Source: Amycolatopsis sp. CA-128772 (GTDB taxonomy: Bacteria; Actinomycetota; Actinomycetes; Mycobacteriales; Pseudonocardiaceae). From it: 64,000 nt of DNA. The notes beneath the pieces are model-generated. The model worked only from the letters and a program-made list of their open reading frames with translations, made no database searches and had not been told where the DNA came from. The stretch covers positions 1 through 64,000 of the forward strand of contig NZ_PPHG01000080.1 in NCBI RefSeq assembly GCF_002904295.1, given 5' to 3'. Below are positions 48,616 through 57,366 of this stretch, one piece after another (positions within the stretch are counted from its first letter, which is position 1; each line of letters starts with the position of its first letter). Position numbers and translations under genes: made by a program.

Positions 48616-51600
48616 TCAGCTGAAGCGGACACTGCCGCAGTGCCACGGGATGCGGTGCGGACGCACGCTTTCCAGGGTCGGGACGACCGGGGTGATCGTC
48701 CCGTCGCGACGGAAGGTCAGCTTGTCGATCGTCGTTTCGCGGTGGGTGCCGTCGCCGCCCGGAATGCCGAAGCGGTGGTACGCCAGGTACCAGTCGTCGG
48801 TGCCCGGGACCTGCAGCATCGAGCTGTGCCCGGTGCCGCGGATGCCCAGGTGGGCGTCCTTGCTCAGGAGCACGCCGCGGTTGGTGAACGGCCCGGCCGG
48901 GCTCGGCGCCGTGGCGTAGCCGACGCGGTAGTCCGGGCTGCGCGTGTCGTCGATGGACCAGCTCAGGTAGTAGGTGCCCTTCCGCTCCGCCATGAACAGG
49001 CCCTCGCGGAAGTCGTCGAGGCCGGTCAGCCGGGTGATCTTCGCCGGGTCGTAGGACACCATGTCGTCGTTCAGCGGGACGACGTAGGCGTTGCCGTTGC
49101 CCCAGTACAGGTACGGCTGTCCGGTGTGGTCGATGAAGACCGCCGGGTCGATGGCCTGGCCGCCGTCGGGGTCCTGCGCGATCAGCGGCTTGCCGGAGTC
49201 GGCGAACGGCCCGGTCGGGGAGTCGCTCACCGCGACGCCGATCTTGGCCTCGGCGCAGAAGTAGAAGTAGTACTTGCCGTTCTTCTTGGCGATCGTCGGT
49301 GCCCAGGCGTTCTTGTCCGCCCAGCTCACATCCTTGCCGAGGTCGAGGATGACCCCCTCGTCCTTCCAGTCGACCAGGTTCTTCGACGACCACGCCGAGA
49401 ACTTCGTCCCGCTCCAGCCGTCGAAGCCGTCGGTGGTCGGGTACAGGTAGTAGGTGTCGCCGAACGCGACGATGTTCGGGTCGGCGTTGTACCCGGGCAG
49501 GACCGGGCTGCGCACCTCGTGCGCCTCGACCGTCCACACGCGACGGTCGCCGCCCGCGCCGGTGACCGTGAACTGCCTCGGCGAGCTGAGGTCGACCGGC
49601 TTCCCGTTGTCCGGCTTGATGGTCGCGCCCGGCGCCAGGCCGAACTTCGGCGCGAGCCGGCGCAGGTCGGTGCCCGGGGTGACCGGCAGCACGACCGTCC
49701 CGGCCCCGGCCCCGGCGTCGACGACGGCCGGCGTCTTCAGCGAAGCCAGGTCCACCGACCGGATCGCGGTGCTGTTCGACGGCAGCGATGCGACGTCGAG
49801 CCCGGACAGCGCGCGGTTGTACAGCCGCACGTCCTTCATTCTGCCGGTGAAGGTTTTGTCGCTCGCGTAGACGGACCGGCCGAGGTGGTTCGCCGCGGTG
49901 ACGCCGCCGCCGAGGTCCGACGGCTTGATCGTCGCGTTCGCGTTGCGGGCGACCTCGACGCCGTCCAGGTAGAGCACCTCGGCACCGTCGCCGACGGTCA
50001 GGGTGACGTTCTTCCAGACACCGCGGGGAAGGCCGCCCGCTCCGGCCGCCTGTTCGGTGGTCCAGTTCCCGGTCGCGATGGCGCCGCGGAACCCGCCGCT
50101 CGCGGTGCCGCCGGTGGTGAACAGGTAGCCGTTGCCGGTGCCGTCCTTCGCCGTGTTGCCCAGTCCCCACAGGAAGTACGGCGTCTGCTGGTTCGGGTCG
50201 ACGAGGACGTCGGCCGACACGGTGGCCGCGGCGGCGCCGGTCAGCAGGTTGTCGGGCAGCTGCACGTGCCCGTTCTTGCCGCCGAAGACCAGCGCGCCGT
50301 CACTCCAGCCGACGTCGCCGGCGAGGGCGCCGTCGTAGCCGTGGCCAGTGGTGTCGGTCGCGACCGTGCCCGACTTCGCGTCGAGCGGCCAGTGCGCGAC
50401 CAGGCCCTTCGCGTCGGCCTTGACCGGCGCCGGGGGAGCGCTCAGCCGGTTCATCTCGGCCTGGGTGACCGGCAGGACGGTGCCGTGCCGCGGCGACGCG
50501 GGCAGGTGCGCGCCGGCGGACATCGTCCACTTGCCGGAGTTGAGGTCGGTGGTCTCGAACGGGACGTAGCCGCGGCCGCCGAACTCGTCGATGAACAGGT
50601 ACCACTTGTTCTCGGTGTTCGACTTGAACCCGGTCGGTCCTTCGCCGGCGGTGAGGCCCGGGCCGGTCGCGGTGGCCTTGCCGATGCAGTCGGCGACGAA
50701 GCCGTAGTGCGGGTCGAGCAGGTCGGTGGCCTTCTCCTCGGTGATGAACTTGCTGCACGGCGTCGACGAGGTGTTGTTGCGCTCGTCCTTGGTGAAGCGG
50801 TAGTAGGTGTCCTGGTTCTTGATGACCGTCGAGTCGATCACCGAGTAGCCCGGGTCGATCCAGACCTGCGGCGCGCTGAAGGTGACGAAGTCGCGCGTGG
50901 TCGCGTACATCATCCGGTTGTAGCTGTCCCCGGTGTGGTCGGGGTCGTTCTCCGCGTAGAGCTTCGACGCCCAGTAGACGACGTAGGTGCCGCGCTTGGC
51001 GTCCCAGAAGGCTTCCGGCGCCCAGGTGTTGCCCGCGGTCGGCGGCGAGACCTGCACGCTGCGCTGGCGCGACCAGTGCGCCAGGTCGGTGGACTCCCAG
51101 ACCATGATCGACCGGCTCCCGCTGCGCTGGGCGGCGTCCCACCCGCGGCCGGCGTAGATCCGCAGATCGGTGGCCAGCAGGTAGAACTTGTCGCCGTCGG
51201 GCGAGCGCAGGATGAACGGGTCGCGCACGCCCAGCTCGCCGAGGCTCGACTTGAGGACGGGCTGGCCGTTGTTGAGCTCGCTCCAGTTCAGCGGGTCGTT
51301 GCCGCGGCTGAGGGCGGAGTAGATCTGCTCGCCGTTCGAGGTGCCTTCGCCGGTGAAGTAGAAGAAGCTGTAGCCGGCCAGGGGTTCCTGAACCGGCTTG
51401 GGCACGACGGTGGCGGTGAACCGCCGCGTGGTGCTCTCCCGGCCGAGGCTGACTTTCGCGGTCAGGACGACCTTCGCGGGCGCGGCGCCGGTCGGCGGCC
51501 GCGTCACCTCGCCCGTCGGGGTGATGATCCGGGGAGCGGACGAGGTCCAGCTGACGTTCGTCCCGGCCGGGCCGGCGGCCGGCAGGGTCAGGTTGCCGCG

Positions 51601-51762
51601 CACATCGTCGATATCGGGCACGGAGAGCGTGCTGGCGGCGGCGCGCAGGCTGCCCCCGCCGTCGGAGGGCGGCGCGGCACCGGCACCGGTGCTGCCGAGG
51701 GGCACGAGTGCGGCCGCGACGGCCAGCACAACGCCGAAACGGCGCGGGGAGAACAACTTCAT
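48616..51762 (-). CDS. Secreted multidomain glycoside hydrolase (GH43-type x2 plus LamG)
   Basis: 1048 residues. Signal peptide MKLFSPRRFGVVLAVAAALVPLGSTGAGA. Domains in order: Big-like (about 35-115), a first five-bladed glycosidase-like domain (YSFFYFTGEGTSNGEQIYSALSRG, ELGVRDPFILRSPDGDKFYLLATDL, about 125-440), a LamG/concanavalin module (GLVAHWPLDAKSGTVATDTTGHGYDGALAGDV, about 455-640) and a C-terminal GH43 catalytic domain (ADPNIVAFGDTYYLYPTTDG, WAPTIAKKNGKYYFYFCA, IDPAVFIDHTGQPYLYWGNG, FREGLFMAERKGTYYLSWS). The Asp/Glu catalytic positions are in place in both. It acts on arabinan, xylan or related hemicellulose outside the cell. A LacI-type operator lies 41 bp upstream. Confidence 0.88.
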   Translation of the reverse strand: MKLFSPRRFGVVLAVAAALVPLGSTGAGAAPPSDGGGSLRAAASTLSVPDIDDVRGNLTLPAAGPAGTNVSWTSSAPRIITPTGEVTRPPTGAAPAKVVLTAKVSLGRESTTRRFTATVVPKPVQEPLAGYSFFYFTGEGTSNGEQIYSALSRGNDPLNWSELNNGQPVLKSSLGELGVRDPFILRSPDGDKFYLLATDLRIYAGRGWDAAQRSGSRSIMVWESTDLAHWSRQRSVQVSPPTAGNTWAPEAFWDAKRGTYVVYWASKLYAENDPDHTGDSYNRMMYATTRDFVTFSAPQVWIDPGYSVIDSTVIKNQDTYYRFTKDERNNTSSTPCSKFITEEKATDLLDPHYGFVADCIGKATATGPGLTAGEGPTGFKSNTENKWYLFIDEFGGRGYVPFETTDLNSGKWTMSAGAHLPASPRHGTVLPVTQAEMNRLSAPPAPVKADAKGLVAHWPLDAKSGTVATDTTGHGYDGALAGDVGWSDGALVFGGKNGHVQLPDNLLTGAAAATVSADVLVDPNQQTPYFLWGLGNTAKDGTGNGYLFTTGGTASGGFRGAIATGNWTTEQAAGAGGLPRGVWKNVTLTVGDGAEVLYLDGVEVARNANATIKPSDLGGGVTAANHLGRSVYASDKTFTGRMKDVRLYNRALSGLDVASLPSNSTAIRSVDLASLKTPAVVDAGAGAGTVVLPVTPGTDLRRLAPKFGLAPGATIKPDNGKPVDLSSPRQFTVTGAGGDRRVWTVEAHEVRSPVLPGYNADPNIVAFGDTYYLYPTTDGFDGWSGTKFSAWSSKNLVDWKDEGVILDLGKDVSWADKNAWAPTIAKKNGKYYFYFCAEAKIGVAVSDSPTGPFADSGKPLIAQDPDGGQAIDPAVFIDHTGQPYLYWGNGNAYVVPLNDDMVSYDPAKITRLTGLDDFREGLFMAERKGTYYLSWSIDDTRSPDYRVGYATAPSPAGPFTNRGVLLSKDAHLGIRGTGHSSMLQVPGTDDWYLAYHRFGIPGGDGTHRETTIDKLTFRRDGTITPVVPTLESVRPHRIPWHCGSVRFS

Positions 51763-51802
51763 CGTTGTCGGTTCCTTCGGGGGCGCGTCGGGGACCAGCG
51801 CA

Positions 51803-51816
51803 TGTTAACGTTAACA
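51803..51816. promoter_or_regulatory. LacI-type operator of the GH43 gene
   Basis: TGTTAACGTTAACA, a perfect 14-bp dyad 41 bp upstream of the GH43 start. Its centre and arms fit LacI-family sugar regulators; no LacI gene is adjacent. Confidence 0.7.
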
Positions 51817-51911
51817 CGATCCGGGGTACGCCGACTTTAGGTCGCACCGGTGCGGTGGTCAAGAGCCGGAAGACCGGCCCGCGGGCTCGATTGATTCAGA
51901 CCCGTCCCGGC

Positions 51912-52895
51912 CTACCCGGCGCCGGCGAGCCGCCGGGCGATCTCCCGACCCGGGTACGGTGTTTTCCGGCTTTCCCCGTGCAGGGCCACGTAGAACTCGT
52001 TCACGACCGCGGCGACCGGGGCGTACCGGCTCAGCAACTCCGCCTCCGGAAGGTCCGGCACCACCCGCCCCGCGGCGCACTCGCGGACGAACGCGTGCCG
52101 CACGCGGTAGTCCGGCTCCTCGACGTAGCGGCGGACGATCGTGTTGACCAGGTGGGTCAGCACGTACGCCCGGTCGTGGGTCGCGTGGCCGGCGAGGAAC
52201 TCCGCTTCCGCCGCCGAAAGGGCGAAGTCCGGGAAGGCCGCGAGGCCGAAGTCGGTGAGGTACAACCGGTCGCCGTCGGTGAGGATGTTCGCGAAGTGGG
52301 CGTCGAAGTGCTGGATTCCCCTCGCCGCCAGGAACTCCGTGATGCCGCGGAGGTCCCGGTGGGCGACGCCGAGGTCGCCGGGGCGTTCGTCGAGCCACTG
52401 CGCGAGGTTGTGCGGCACGTGTTCCAGGAACAGCACCAGGTCCGCGGTCGCCTCGTCGAGCGCTTCGAGCCGGCGCCGCACGCCCGGGTCGTCGTGCCAG
52501 AACGCGACGTCCCGCGCCCGGTCCGTGCGGGGGCGGGGCAGGCCCGGCAGGACGCGCCAGTGGTGCAGCAGCGGGAAGTTCTCGCACTGTCCTGTTCGGA
52601 CCCACTCGTTCGCGGCGCGGTGGGCCGCCAGCTCGCGCCACGCCCCGCCGCCCGCCGAACCCACGCCGTAGTGGGACCACGGCGGCAGGCCGTACAGATC
52701 CGCCGTCGAGCCTTCGTTTCGCAGCTCGACGTCGGTGAGGGCGACCCGCTTGACGAAGACGGGCTCGCCGGCCACGGTCAGCGCCCAGGTCGACCCGCCG
52801 ATCCCGGTGCCGAGCGGGCGGGCGGCGGCCAGCACGTCGTCGGACGCTTCCGCGAGCGCGTCGGCCATCCTGCGGTGGCGGGCGAGCCTGGTCAT
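51912..52895 (-). CDS. Protein-kinase-fold / phosphotransferase-like protein
   Basis: 327 residues. The kinase-like core has the C-lobe motifs: RGIQHFDAHFANILTDGDRLYLTDFGLA (HFDAHFAN for HxDxxxxN and DFG for the metal site, about residues 195-222). The N-lobe Lys is probably in EPVFVKRVALTDVELRNEGS. No transmembrane or PASTA segments. It may phosphorylate a small molecule or protein. Neighbours give no clue. It ends at 51912, 96 bp from the dyad upstream of the GH43 gene. Confidence 0.75.
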   Translation of the reverse strand: MTRLARHRRMADALAEASDDVLAAARPLGTGIGGSTWALTVAGEPVFVKRVALTDVELRNEGSTADLYGLPPWSHYGVGSAGGGAWRELAAHRAANEWVRTGQCENFPLLHHWRVLPGLPRPRTDRARDVAFWHDDPGVRRRLEALDEATADLVLFLEHVPHNLAQWLDERPGDLGVAHRDLRGITEFLAARGIQHFDAHFANILTDGDRLYLTDFGLAAFPDFALSAAEAEFLAGHATHDRAYVLTHLVNTIVRRYVEEPDYRVRHAFVRECAAGRVVPDLPEAELLSRYAPVAAVVNEFYVALHGESRKTPYPGREIARRLAGAG

Positions 52896-52908
52896 CCGTC
52901 GACCGTAC

Positions 52909-54012
52909 TCAGGGGCGGACCACCGTGAGCGCGAACCGCCGCGGGGCGGTCGCCGCGTGGCCGACCGCGTCGGCGAGGTCGGCGAGGGGGAACTCCGTGA
53001 CGGTGAAGCCGCCGAGGTCGAGCAGGCCGGCGCGGGCCAGGGCGATCAGGCTCGCCGGCGCCGTCCGCGGGCACAGCCACTGGCCGCGCAGCGTGATGCC
53101 GTTGCGCATCAGCCAGCGGTACGGCAGGGCGAGGTCTTCGCCGACGCCGCCCATCAGCACGATCCGGCCCTGCTCGCGGACCGCCATCGCCGCGGTGCGC
53201 ACCGGTGCCGTGCCCGCCGACGGCGGGAGCAGGTCCAGCACGACGTCGATCGGGCCCGGTGCGGCGCGGCGCAGGCGGCCGGTGTCGTCGTCGCCGGTCA
53301 GCCGGACCGGCCGGACGCGGGCGCCGAACCGGCGTTCCAGGTCGGCCAGTGCGGCTTCGTCGCGGCCGGGCGCCACCACGCACGCCGCGCCCATGGCCAG
53401 CGCGACCGCGACGGCCGCGCTGCCGAAGTGCCCGGTGGCCCCGCTGACCAGCACCGTCTCCCCGGCCCGCAGATCGGCCGCCAGCAGGCCGCCGTACGGC
53501 ACGAGGCACACGGTGAGCGCGCTCCAGCGGCCGGCTTCGGCCGGGTCGAGGCGCCCGAGCGGGATCGCGTTCTCCGTCGGGACGAGAAGCTGCTCGGCGA
53601 ACGCGCCGTGGCCGAAGCGCCGCTGCAGGAGGAGCCCGCCGTCGCCGCGGGCGGTCAGGCCCTGGAGGGTGATGTCCGGGTTCAGCGCGTCGTCCCGCGA
53701 CCGGATCGCCGGATCGCAGAGCACCCAGTCGCCGGCGGTCAGGCGGGTCGCGTCCGGCCCGGTCGCGCGCACCCGGCCGATCGCGCCGGTGCCGGGCACG
53801 ACCGGCAGCGTCAGCAGGGAGTTCCGCTCGCCGCGGAACACCTCGGCCGCGTACGGGAGCACAGGCGCCGCGACGACGTCGACGAGCACCTCGCCGGTGC
53901 CCAGCTCCGGGGCGGGGATGGTGTGCAGCGCCGGGAGTTTGCCGAATTCTTCGAGGACCGCGGCCGTCATTTCGTTCATGACGCCGATGGTCGGACGAAC
54001 CGGGACCGCCAT
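52909..54012 (-). CDS. Zinc-binding-dehydrogenase-like MDR oxidoreductase
   Basis: 367 residues from 54012, or 356 if the MNEM Met at 53979 is used. GroES-like N-terminal (LGTGEVLVDVVAAPVLPYAAEVFRGE, VPGTGAIGRVRATGPDATRLTAGDWVLCDPA) and Rossmann domain with ETVLSVGATGHFGSAAVAVALAMGA-like VSGATGHFGSAAV (about residue 195). Catalytic-zinc Cys/His at the usual positions are not evident, which points to a zinc-free quinone-reductase-type member. Divergent from the XRE regulator gene, which may regulate it. Confidence 0.8.
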   Translation of the reverse strand: MAVPVRPTIGVMNEMTAAVLEEFGKLPALHTIPAPELGTGEVLVDVVAAPVLPYAAEVFRGERNSLLTLPVVPGTGAIGRVRATGPDATRLTAGDWVLCDPAIRSRDDALNPDITLQGLTARGDGGLLLQRRFGHGAFAEQLLVPTENAIPLGRLDPAEAGRWSALTVCLVPYGGLLAADLRAGETVLVSGATGHFGSAAVAVALAMGAACVVAPGRDEAALADLERRFGARVRPVRLTGDDDTGRLRRAAPGPIDVVLDLLPPSAGTAPVRTAAMAVREQGRIVLMGGVGEDLALPYRWLMRNGITLRGQWLCPRTAPASLIALARAGLLDLGGFTVTEFPLADLADAVGHAATAPRRFALTVVRP

Positions 54013-54059
54013 CCAGACCTGGTATCATCCTGGGATTCCAAAGTCCCACGGAGGTCGTC

Positions 54060-54839
54060 ATGCCGGATGCGGCCCGGGCCGGGCTGGGGGAATTCCTGCG
54101 GTCCCGGCGCGAGCGGCTGAGCCCGGCCGCGCTCGGGTTGCCGGCGCGGCGCCGGCGGCGGACACCCGGGCTGCGCCGCGAAGAGGTCGCCGAGCTGGCC
54201 GGCATCGGGGTCGACTGGTACATCCGGCTCGAACAGGGCCGCACGGTGAGCCCGTCGTCGGAGACCGTCGAGGCGCTGGCGAACGCCCTGCGCCTGGACA
54301 CCGCCGAACGCGCGCACCTGCGTGAGCTGGCCCGGAACCCGGCCCGGACGCCGTTCACCCGGGAACGCGTGCCGGAGGCCACCCGCCGGCTCGTCGAAAG
54401 CCTGACCGAGCCCGCGTACGTCACGGGCCGCCGCTGGGACGTGCTGGCCTGGAACGACGCGGCGGCCGAGCTGTTCGCCGACTTCGGCGCGGTTCCGGAG
54501 GCCGACCGGAACCTGCTGGTCCTGCTGCTGCTCGGCGAGCGGGGCCGGCGGCTGTTCGGCGACGGCTGGGCCGCCCAGGCCCGGCACACGGTCGCGCAGT
54601 TCCGCGCCGCGCACGACCTCTGGGCGGGTGACCCCGCGTTCGCCGAGCTGGCGGCCCGGCTGCAGGCGGGCTGCCCGGAGTTCGCGATCTGGTGGGGCCG
54701 CCACGACGTCGGGCACAGCGGGCCGGGCCGGAAGACGCTGTACCGGCCGGAGCCGGAAGAGTTCGCCTACGCGACCTTCCAGGCCGCCGAGGACCCGGTG
54801 CTGCGCCTGACGATCTATGCGCCGATCAACGGCAGGTAG
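54060..54839 (+). CDS. XRE-family regulator with MmyB-like ligand domain
   Basis: 259 residues with SD GGAGG. The HTH is TPGLRREEVAELAGIGVDWYIRLEQGRTVSPSSETVEALANALRLDTAERAHL (about residues 37-90). The C-terminal part matches the MmyB-like PAS-type ligand domain (YVTGRRWDVLAWNDAAAELFADFG, DLWAGDPAFAELAARLQAGCPEFAIWWGRHDV, FAYATFQAAEDPVLRLTIYAP). Divergent from the MDR oxidoreductase gene, the usual layout for this family. Overlaps the convergent TetR gene by 25 bp. Confidence 0.9.
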   Translation: MPDAARAGLGEFLRSRRERLSPAALGLPARRRRRTPGLRREEVAELAGIGVDWYIRLEQGRTVSPSSETVEALANALRLDTAERAHLRELARNPARTPFTRERVPEATRRLVESLTEPAYVTGRRWDVLAWNDAAAELFADFGAVPEADRNLLVLLLLGERGRRLFGDGWAAQARHTVAQFRAAHDLWAGDPAFAELAARLQAGCPEFAIWWGRHDVGHSGPGRKTLYRPEPEEFAYATFQAAEDPVLRLTIYAPINGR

Positions 54840-55396
54840 ACCTCGTCGACGATCTCGACGAGCACGTCATCGTCCACTGTGGTCAGTCCGCGGGTGAGGA
54901 ACTCGTTGCGCAGCAGGACGAGCGCCACGGTGGCGACGCGGGGGTGGCGGGCCCCGGGGTGGACCTCGCCGCGCGAGACGGCCCGTCCGACGATCTCGAG
55001 CCACGGCTTCGTGCCGCCTTCGGCCGCGTGCTGGTGGAGCTGTTCCCGCAGTTCCGGTTCTTCGCCGACGCCGGTGAGGAGCCCGCGCAGGACCCGTGCG
55101 GCGGGGGAGGTCTGGCCGCAGTTGATCGCCCGCAGCAAGGCGAGCGCGTCGTCGCGGAGGTTCCCGGTGTCGGGCGGCTCGAGGGTGTCCGCGGCCAGGC
55201 GCCGGTAGGCGGCGACGCCGAGGGCGGCGCGGTTCGGCCAGCGGCGGTAGATCGCGTTCTTGTTGGTGCCGGCCCGCTGGGCGACCCGCTCCATGGTCAG
55301 GCCCGGGTAGCCCGCCTCGGCGAGCTCGTCCGCGGCGGCGTGCAGGATCGCCTCCTCCAGTTCGGTGCCCCGGCGCCGGGTCTTCGGTGTCGCCAT
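54815..55396 (-). CDS. TetR-family regulator (next to TIM-barrel gene)
   Basis: 193 residues. HTH domain LEEAILHAAADELAEAGYPGLTMERVAQRAGTNKNAIYRRWPNRAALGVAAYR (about residues 13-65), then a TetR_C_16-type helical domain. It is divergent from the TIM-barrel gene; the 61-bp gap contains the dyad GGTACGG-A-CCGTACC, so it probably represses that gene and itself. Confidence 0.88.
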   Translation of the reverse strand: MATPKTRRRGTELEEAILHAAADELAEAGYPGLTMERVAQRAGTNKNAIYRRWPNRAALGVAAYRRLAADTLEPPDTGNLRDDALALLRAINCGQTSPAARVLRGLLTGVGEEPELREQLHQHAAEGGTKPWLEIVGRAVSRGEVHPGARHPRVATVALVLLRNEFLTRGLTTVDDDVLVEIVDEVYLPLIGA

Positions 55397-55423
55397 GAGC
55401 CCAGTCTAGCCGAGATACGGTAC

Positions 55424-55438
55424 GGTACGGACCGTACC
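55424..55438. promoter_or_regulatory. TetR operator
   Basis: GGTACGG-A-CCGTACC is a perfect 15-bp dyad with an extra partly overlapping TACGGTACGG direct repeat on its left. It lies between the divergent TetR and TIM-barrel genes. Confidence 0.7.
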
Positions 55439-55457
55439 CTAATGACTGGAGGAGAAT

Positions 55458-56453
55458 ATGCGAGCCAAGGGCATCGGCTACGACACCGGGTTCCGGCGCG
55501 GCGGCCGGTTCAACCGCCCGTTCGACCCGGACCTGGTCCGCCGCGAACTGACGATCATCCGCGACGAGCTGCACTGCACGGCCGTCCGGCTGATCGGCAC
55601 CGACCTGGACCGCATCGAGTCCGCCGCCGCCGAGGCCGCGGCGCTCGGGCTGGAGGTGTGGTTCTCGCCGTTCCCGTGGGACTGCACGCCGGCGGAGATC
55701 CTGGACCTCCTCGCCGACGGCGCGGCGCGCGCCGAACGCCTCCGCCGGACGGGCGCCGAAGTCGTGTTCGTCGCCGGCGCGGAGCTGAGCCTGTTCAACC
55801 ACGGTTTCGTGCCCGGCGACGACATCCCGGCGAGGGTCGCTCAGCTGATCGCGTCGCCGGAGCTGCGGGACGGCCTTCCGGCGCGGGTCAACGAGTTCCT
55901 GGCCCGCGCGCTGGAGGCGGTCCGCGCCCGCTTCGGCGGCCGCGTCACGTACGCGGCCGTTCCGCTGGAGCGCGTCGACTGGACGCCGTTCGACATCGTT
56001 TCGGTGGACGCACACCGCTCGAAGGAGGTCGAGCACCTCTACCGCGAAGGCGTCCGGAGCCTGGTCGCGGCGGGCAAGCCGGTCGCCATCACGGAATTCG
56101 GCGTGACGCCGTATCGCGGCGCGGCGGACCTGGGCGCGCGCTGCGGCGAAATCCTCGAGTACGACAGCGAAATCCCGGTCCGGCTGAACGGGGAGTACGT
56201 CCGCGACGAAGAAGAACAGGCCCGCTACCTCCGCGAACTGGTGGAAATCTTCGCGGAAGCGGGCGTCGACGCGGCGTTCGCGTGCACGTTCGTGTGCTAC
56301 GGCCTGGTGCACCGGGCCGATCCCCGGGCGGACCTGGACATGGCGAGCTGGGGTGTGGTGAAGGTGCTGGAGGAGGGGACGGGCCGGACGTACCCGGGCG
56401 TTCCGTGGGAGCCGAAGGCGGCGTTCGGCGCGCTGGCCGAGTGCTACGCCTGA
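55458..56453 (+). CDS. Uncharacterised TIM-barrel glycosidase-like protein
   Basis: 331 residues, SD GGAGGAGA. No signal peptide. The sequence fits a glycosidase-type (beta/alpha)8 barrel: AVRLIGTDLDRIESAAAEAAALGLEVWFSPFPWDCTPAEI, EVVFVAGAELSLFNHG (Glu after strand 4, about residue 109), FDIVSVDAHRSKE and KPVAITEFGVTPY (Glu after strand 7, about 214). Such Glu pairs are typical of clan GH-A, so a retaining glycosidase is plausible. It is controlled by the divergent TetR (inference). Family name not recognised. Confidence 0.65.
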   Translation: MRAKGIGYDTGFRRGGRFNRPFDPDLVRRELTIIRDELHCTAVRLIGTDLDRIESAAAEAAALGLEVWFSPFPWDCTPAEILDLLADGAARAERLRRTGAEVVFVAGAELSLFNHGFVPGDDIPARVAQLIASPELRDGLPARVNEFLARALEAVRARFGGRVTYAAVPLERVDWTPFDIVSVDAHRSKEVEHLYREGVRSLVAAGKPVAITEFGVTPYRGAADLGARCGEILEYDSEIPVRLNGEYVRDEEEQARYLRELVEIFAEAGVDAAFACTFVCYGLVHRADPRADLDMASWGVVKVLEEGTGRTYPGVPWEPKAAFGALAECYA

Positions 56454-57175
56454 GCCAGGAACTGCGCCATCGCCGTGGTCGGTTCCGGGCTGGTCATCGC
56501 CGTGAAGTGGGTGCCCGGCACGCGGGCGAACCGGCCGTTCGGCAGGGCCGCGGCGAGGGCATCGGCGCTGGGGTGGCCGTCGTCCTCGTCGCCCACCAGG
56601 ACCAGGGTGGGGGTGGTGATCCGGGGCAGGTCCGGCGTCGGCACGTGCGTGCCGAGGACGTGCCGAAGGGCCACCGGATCCCCACCGGCCTGCCGGAGCC
56701 AGTACGCGGGTGACCCGGGTGCCACGGGCTCGCCGTCGATCAACGCGGTCAGCGCGCGGTGGTAGGTGCCGGTCCGGGACGTCGCCCGCTGTGCGGCGTC
56801 GAGGCCCTGGCCCGCCACGACGGCGCGGCCCGGGCGGGCGCCGCGGGCCAGCAGGCGCAGCACCACCCGGCCGCCGAACGAATAGCCGCCCAGGTCGTAG
56901 CCGCCGTCGTCGAGGCCGAGGTGGCCGAGCAGCGCGAAGCCGTCGTCGGCCAGGACGTCGGGCGGGTAGGCCGCCGGGTCGGGCGGGGCGGCGCTCGCCC
57001 CGTGGCCGCGCAGGTCCGGAAGGATCACCCGGTGCCCGCGATCCGCGAGCGCCGCCGCCGGGCCGAGCCAGTCGCGTCCGGTGCCGGTGAACCCGTGGAA
57101 CAGCACCAGCGCGCGCCCGTCGCCGAGTTCGCGGTAGGCGAGCTCGCGGCCGTCGGCGGCGCGGAATCCCTCCAT
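56444..57175 (-). CDS. Alpha/beta hydrolase (menH/BioH-like)
   Basis: 243 residues. Core: RALVLFHGFTGTGRDWLG (oxyanion HGF), VILPDLRGHGAS, nucleophile elbow DLGGYSFGGRVVLRLLA (GYSFGG, about residue 97), acid in TPTLVLVGDEDDGHP (about 196) and the catalytic His in VPGTHFTAMTSP (about 222). The HGASxP and GxSxGG layout is that of small-molecule hydrolases. Convergent with the TIM-barrel gene by 10 bp. Start ATG 57175 after AGGCTCAGG. Confidence 0.85.
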   Translation of the reverse strand: MEGFRAADGRELAYRELGDGRALVLFHGFTGTGRDWLGPAAALADRGHRVILPDLRGHGASAAPPDPAAYPPDVLADDGFALLGHLGLDDGGYDLGGYSFGGRVVLRLLARGARPGRAVVAGQGLDAAQRATSRTGTYHRALTALIDGEPVAPGSPAYWLRQAGGDPVALRHVLGTHVPTPDLPRITTPTLVLVGDEDDGHPSADALAAALPNGRFARVPGTHFTAMTSPEPTTAMAQFLAQA

Positions 57176-57237
57176 GGGCCTGAGCCTACATCGGTCCGAT
57201 GAATTCTCGACGATCCCGGGCGAGTCTTCGTGAGACG

Positions 57238-57267
57238 TTGACACCGACGGCGGTTCCCTTCTACCTT
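57238..57267 (+). promoter_or_regulatory. Promoter of the polysaccharide-lyase-like gene
   Basis: TTGACA (57238-57243), an 18-bp spacer and TACCTT (57262-57267), about 100 bp before the start of the secreted lyase-like protein. Confidence 0.5.
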
Positions 57268-57366
57268 CATGGCGCAAGACATCGGATGTCCAGCCCGGTT
57301 CGCCGGGTCCGTCCGCCGACCGATGTGCACCCCTGCCGACTCTTCGTCAGGAAGGACACACCGACG

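Noticed and set aside
48586-51840. 1084-codon plus-strand open frame opposite the GH43 gene
   Set aside because: Antisense shadow of a real gene: Val/Arg/Gly-rich, no SD or domain.
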